A DNA stretch of 64,000 nt. It comes from Winogradskyella psychrotolerans. GTDB taxonomy: Bacteria; Bacteroidota; Bacteroidia; Flavobacteriales; Flavobacteriaceae. Shown here in pieces: positions 63,167-64,000 of the stretch (position 1 is the first letter of the stretch; each line of letters opens with the position of its first letter). The position numbers were made by a program, and so were the translations under genes. The notes below the pieces were generated by a model. The model was given only the letters and a program-made list of their open reading frames with translations. It was not told the DNA's origin and did not search any database. Location: assembly GCF_018860565.1 (NCBI RefSeq), contig NZ_JAHKPS010000029.1:181652-245651 (forward strand), given 5' to 3'.

Positions 63167-63703
63167 TTAATTATCGATTTTCACCTTTTCTGGTGGTTCC
63201 ATAATCTCACCGCAATTCGGACATTTACGTTTGTCCTTGTCTCCATAATAGTTATCAAAAATCTTAGGCATATCGGTTTCAATATTTTCAACAGTGAAAT
63301 CTTCTTCATATAGTTTTGTGGTACAATTTTCACAGAACCAAAGTAATGCGTCTTGAACACCTTTGTCTCTTGGATATTCAATAACCAACCCAACCGTATG
63401 AGCTCCACGTTGCGGAGAATGTGGAACTTTTGGTGGTAAAAGAAATATTTCACCTTCTCTAATATGAATGTCTTTAGGTTCACCATCTTCAATGATTTTT
63501 AAAACCATATCTCCTTCAATTTGATGAAAAAATTCTGGCGTCTCATTATAGTGGTAGTCTTTTCTACTGTTAGGTCCACCAACAACCATCACAATAAAAT
63601 CACCATCTTTCCATACCACTTTGTTACCAACAGGTGGTTTTAATAAATGACGGTTTTCATCTATCCATGCTTTGAAATTAATGGGAGGATATATTTTACT
63701 CAT
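63167..63703 (-). CDS. nbaC: 3-hydroxyanthranilate 3,4-dioxygenase
   Basis: 178-residue cytosolic Fe(II) dioxygenase that opens the ring of 3-hydroxyanthranilate in tryptophan/kynurenine breakdown. I chose the ATG at 63703 (MSKIYPPINFKAWIDENRHL); the ATG at 63724 lies within a REP repeat. The cupin core has the iron ligands in DYHYNETPEFFHQIEGDMVL and PPKVPHSPQRG. The C-terminal rubredoxin-like site has two CxxC pairs (CENC and CPNC), as in the bacterial enzymes. Gene neighbours fit the pathway. Confidence 0.93.
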   Translation of the reverse strand: MSKIYPPINFKAWIDENRHLLKPPVGNKVVWKDGDFIVMVVGGPNSRKDYHYNETPEFFHQIEGDMVLKIIEDGEPKDIHIREGEIFLLPPKVPHSPQRGAHTVGLVIEYPRDKGVQDALLWFCENCTTKLYEEDFTVENIETDMPKIFDNYYGDKDKRKCPNCGEIMEPPEKVKIDN

Positions 63704-63722
63704 GGCTATGTTGTTTTTTGTC

Positions 63723-63742
63723 ATTCCTGCGTAGGCAGGAAT
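63723..63742. repeat. REP-like palindrome, copy C
   Basis: ATTCCTGCGTAGGCAGGAAT, an 8-bp stem with GTAG loop. With copy D it forms a larger inverted repeat (63720-63792). Confidence 0.8.
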
Positions 63743-63769
63743 CTATGTTATTATTGCTTTTATTTTTGG

Positions 63770-63789
63770 ATTCCTGCGTTCGCAGGAAT
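63770..63789. repeat. REP-like palindrome, copy D
   Basis: ATTCCTGCGTTCGCAGGAAT with flanking GG on the left and GACA on the right, so that it is the reverse complement of copy C plus its flanks (TGTC and ATC). Confidence 0.8.
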
Positions 63790-63803
63790 GACAAGTCATA
63801 AAG

Positions 63804-64000
63804 TTACAAAGATTTTGTTCTTCCGCCATCAACTGGAAGATTAATTCCGTTAATATAAGCAGCGCGTTCACTTGCTAAAAAGGTAATAGCATCAGCCAAT
63901 TCTTCGGGTTTTGCAAAACGTTTGGCTGGTACAGCACTTTTCATAGCATTGGCCGCTTCTTCTTCTGTATTTCCTGTTTTAGCAGATTTGTTTTTTATGA
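63804..64000 (-). CDS. Short-chain dehydrogenase/reductase, 3' part
   Basis: Partial gene cut by the window edge; only the last 65 codons are seen. The C-terminus reads PAKRFAKPEELADAITFLAS and YINGINLPVDGGRTKSL, the usual end of a classical SDR (NAD(P)-binding Rossmann enzyme). The catalytic motifs lie outside the window. Its position before the 3-hydroxyanthranilate dioxygenase gene suggests a step of the same degradation pathway, without proof. Confidence 0.85.
   Translation of the reverse strand, partial: IKNKSAKTGNTEEEAANAMKSAVPAKRFAKPEELADAITFLASERAAYINGINLPVDGGRTKSL

Noticed and set aside
63647-63844. Open frame of 65 codons across the REP elements
   Set aside because: It reads through palindromic repeats and antisense to two real genes; no family resemblance.
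1-64000. tRNA, rRNA, CRISPR array, prophage, IS element or replication origin
   Set aside because: None was recognised on either strand by eye; a tRNA or covariance-model scan would be decisive.

Overview
The window comes from an AT-rich member of the Bacteroidota, most likely a marine Flavobacteriaceae. The evidence is a complete Na+-pumping NADH dehydrogenase operon (nqrABCDEF), four proteins with a type IX secretion (T9SS) C-terminal sorting domain plus a T9SS Plug-like protein, two propeller-type hybrid sensor kinases, families largely restricted to flavobacteria (DUF6029, DUF6090, DUF6702, DUF4846), Bacteroidota -7 promoter boxes (TAnnTTTG) and weak or absent Shine-Dalgarno sequences. 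I see no rRNA, tRNA, CRISPR array, prophage or insertion sequence. The genus cannot be fixed from the sequence alone.

Layout. 1-3161: K+ uptake genes trkA-trkH behind a conserved leader element, then a tiny membrane protein. 3322-4407: three small basic proteins with one C-terminal membrane helix, two of them paralogs. 4452-7661: desaturase and aminotransferase on the minus strand, rsmG on plus. 7761-18508: an envelope and secretion block with a large MORN-like repeat protein, a CxxC thiol-redox group (TlpA, DUF6029 barrel, secreted and lipid-anchored Omp28 proteins) and a secreted lipase-like protein. 18744-22453: pruA, apaG and the T9SS Plug-like gene. 22617-28715: nqrABCDEF. 28787-35592: minus-strand accessory genes, including a degenerate duplicate of a DUF6090 gene and a five-gene group (DUF2306, RidA, SnoaL-like, DUF885 peptidase, DUF418).

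35728-48139: two signalling modules, a HisKA_3 propeller kinase with a LuxR-type regulator and a LytS-like propeller kinase with a LytTR regulator. They flank DUF4846, a small Nqr-associated protein and apbE, the likely flavin transferase for the Nqr pump. A secreted LamG/beta-helix protein follows. 48215-53546: housekeeping genes (DUF423, methyltransferase, map, acetyl-CoA hydrolase family, HAD phosphatase, gpmI). 53810-57929: ankyrin protein, GNAT, pepE, two carboxypeptidase-like domain paralogs and DUF6702. 58088-60777: M1 metallopeptidase behind a second copy of the leader element, then a TatA-family gene. 60819-64000: a 5'-truncated outer-membrane barrel gene, an O-methyltransferase and part of a 3-hydroxyanthranilate (kynurenine pathway) gene set with REP-like palindromes.

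Most interesting undescribed signals: (1) a leader element of about 75 nt present twice, before trkA (43-119) and before the M1 peptidase (57998-58072), with a tiny MKRAC reading frame and fixed internal spacing; (2) matching TCACAT-N4-ATGTGA palindromes upstream of both the HisKA_3 kinase gene and its response-regulator gene; (3) the small C-terminally anchored basic protein cluster; (4) the CxxC redox group around the DUF6029 barrel. All statements come from reading the sequence; no database search was run.
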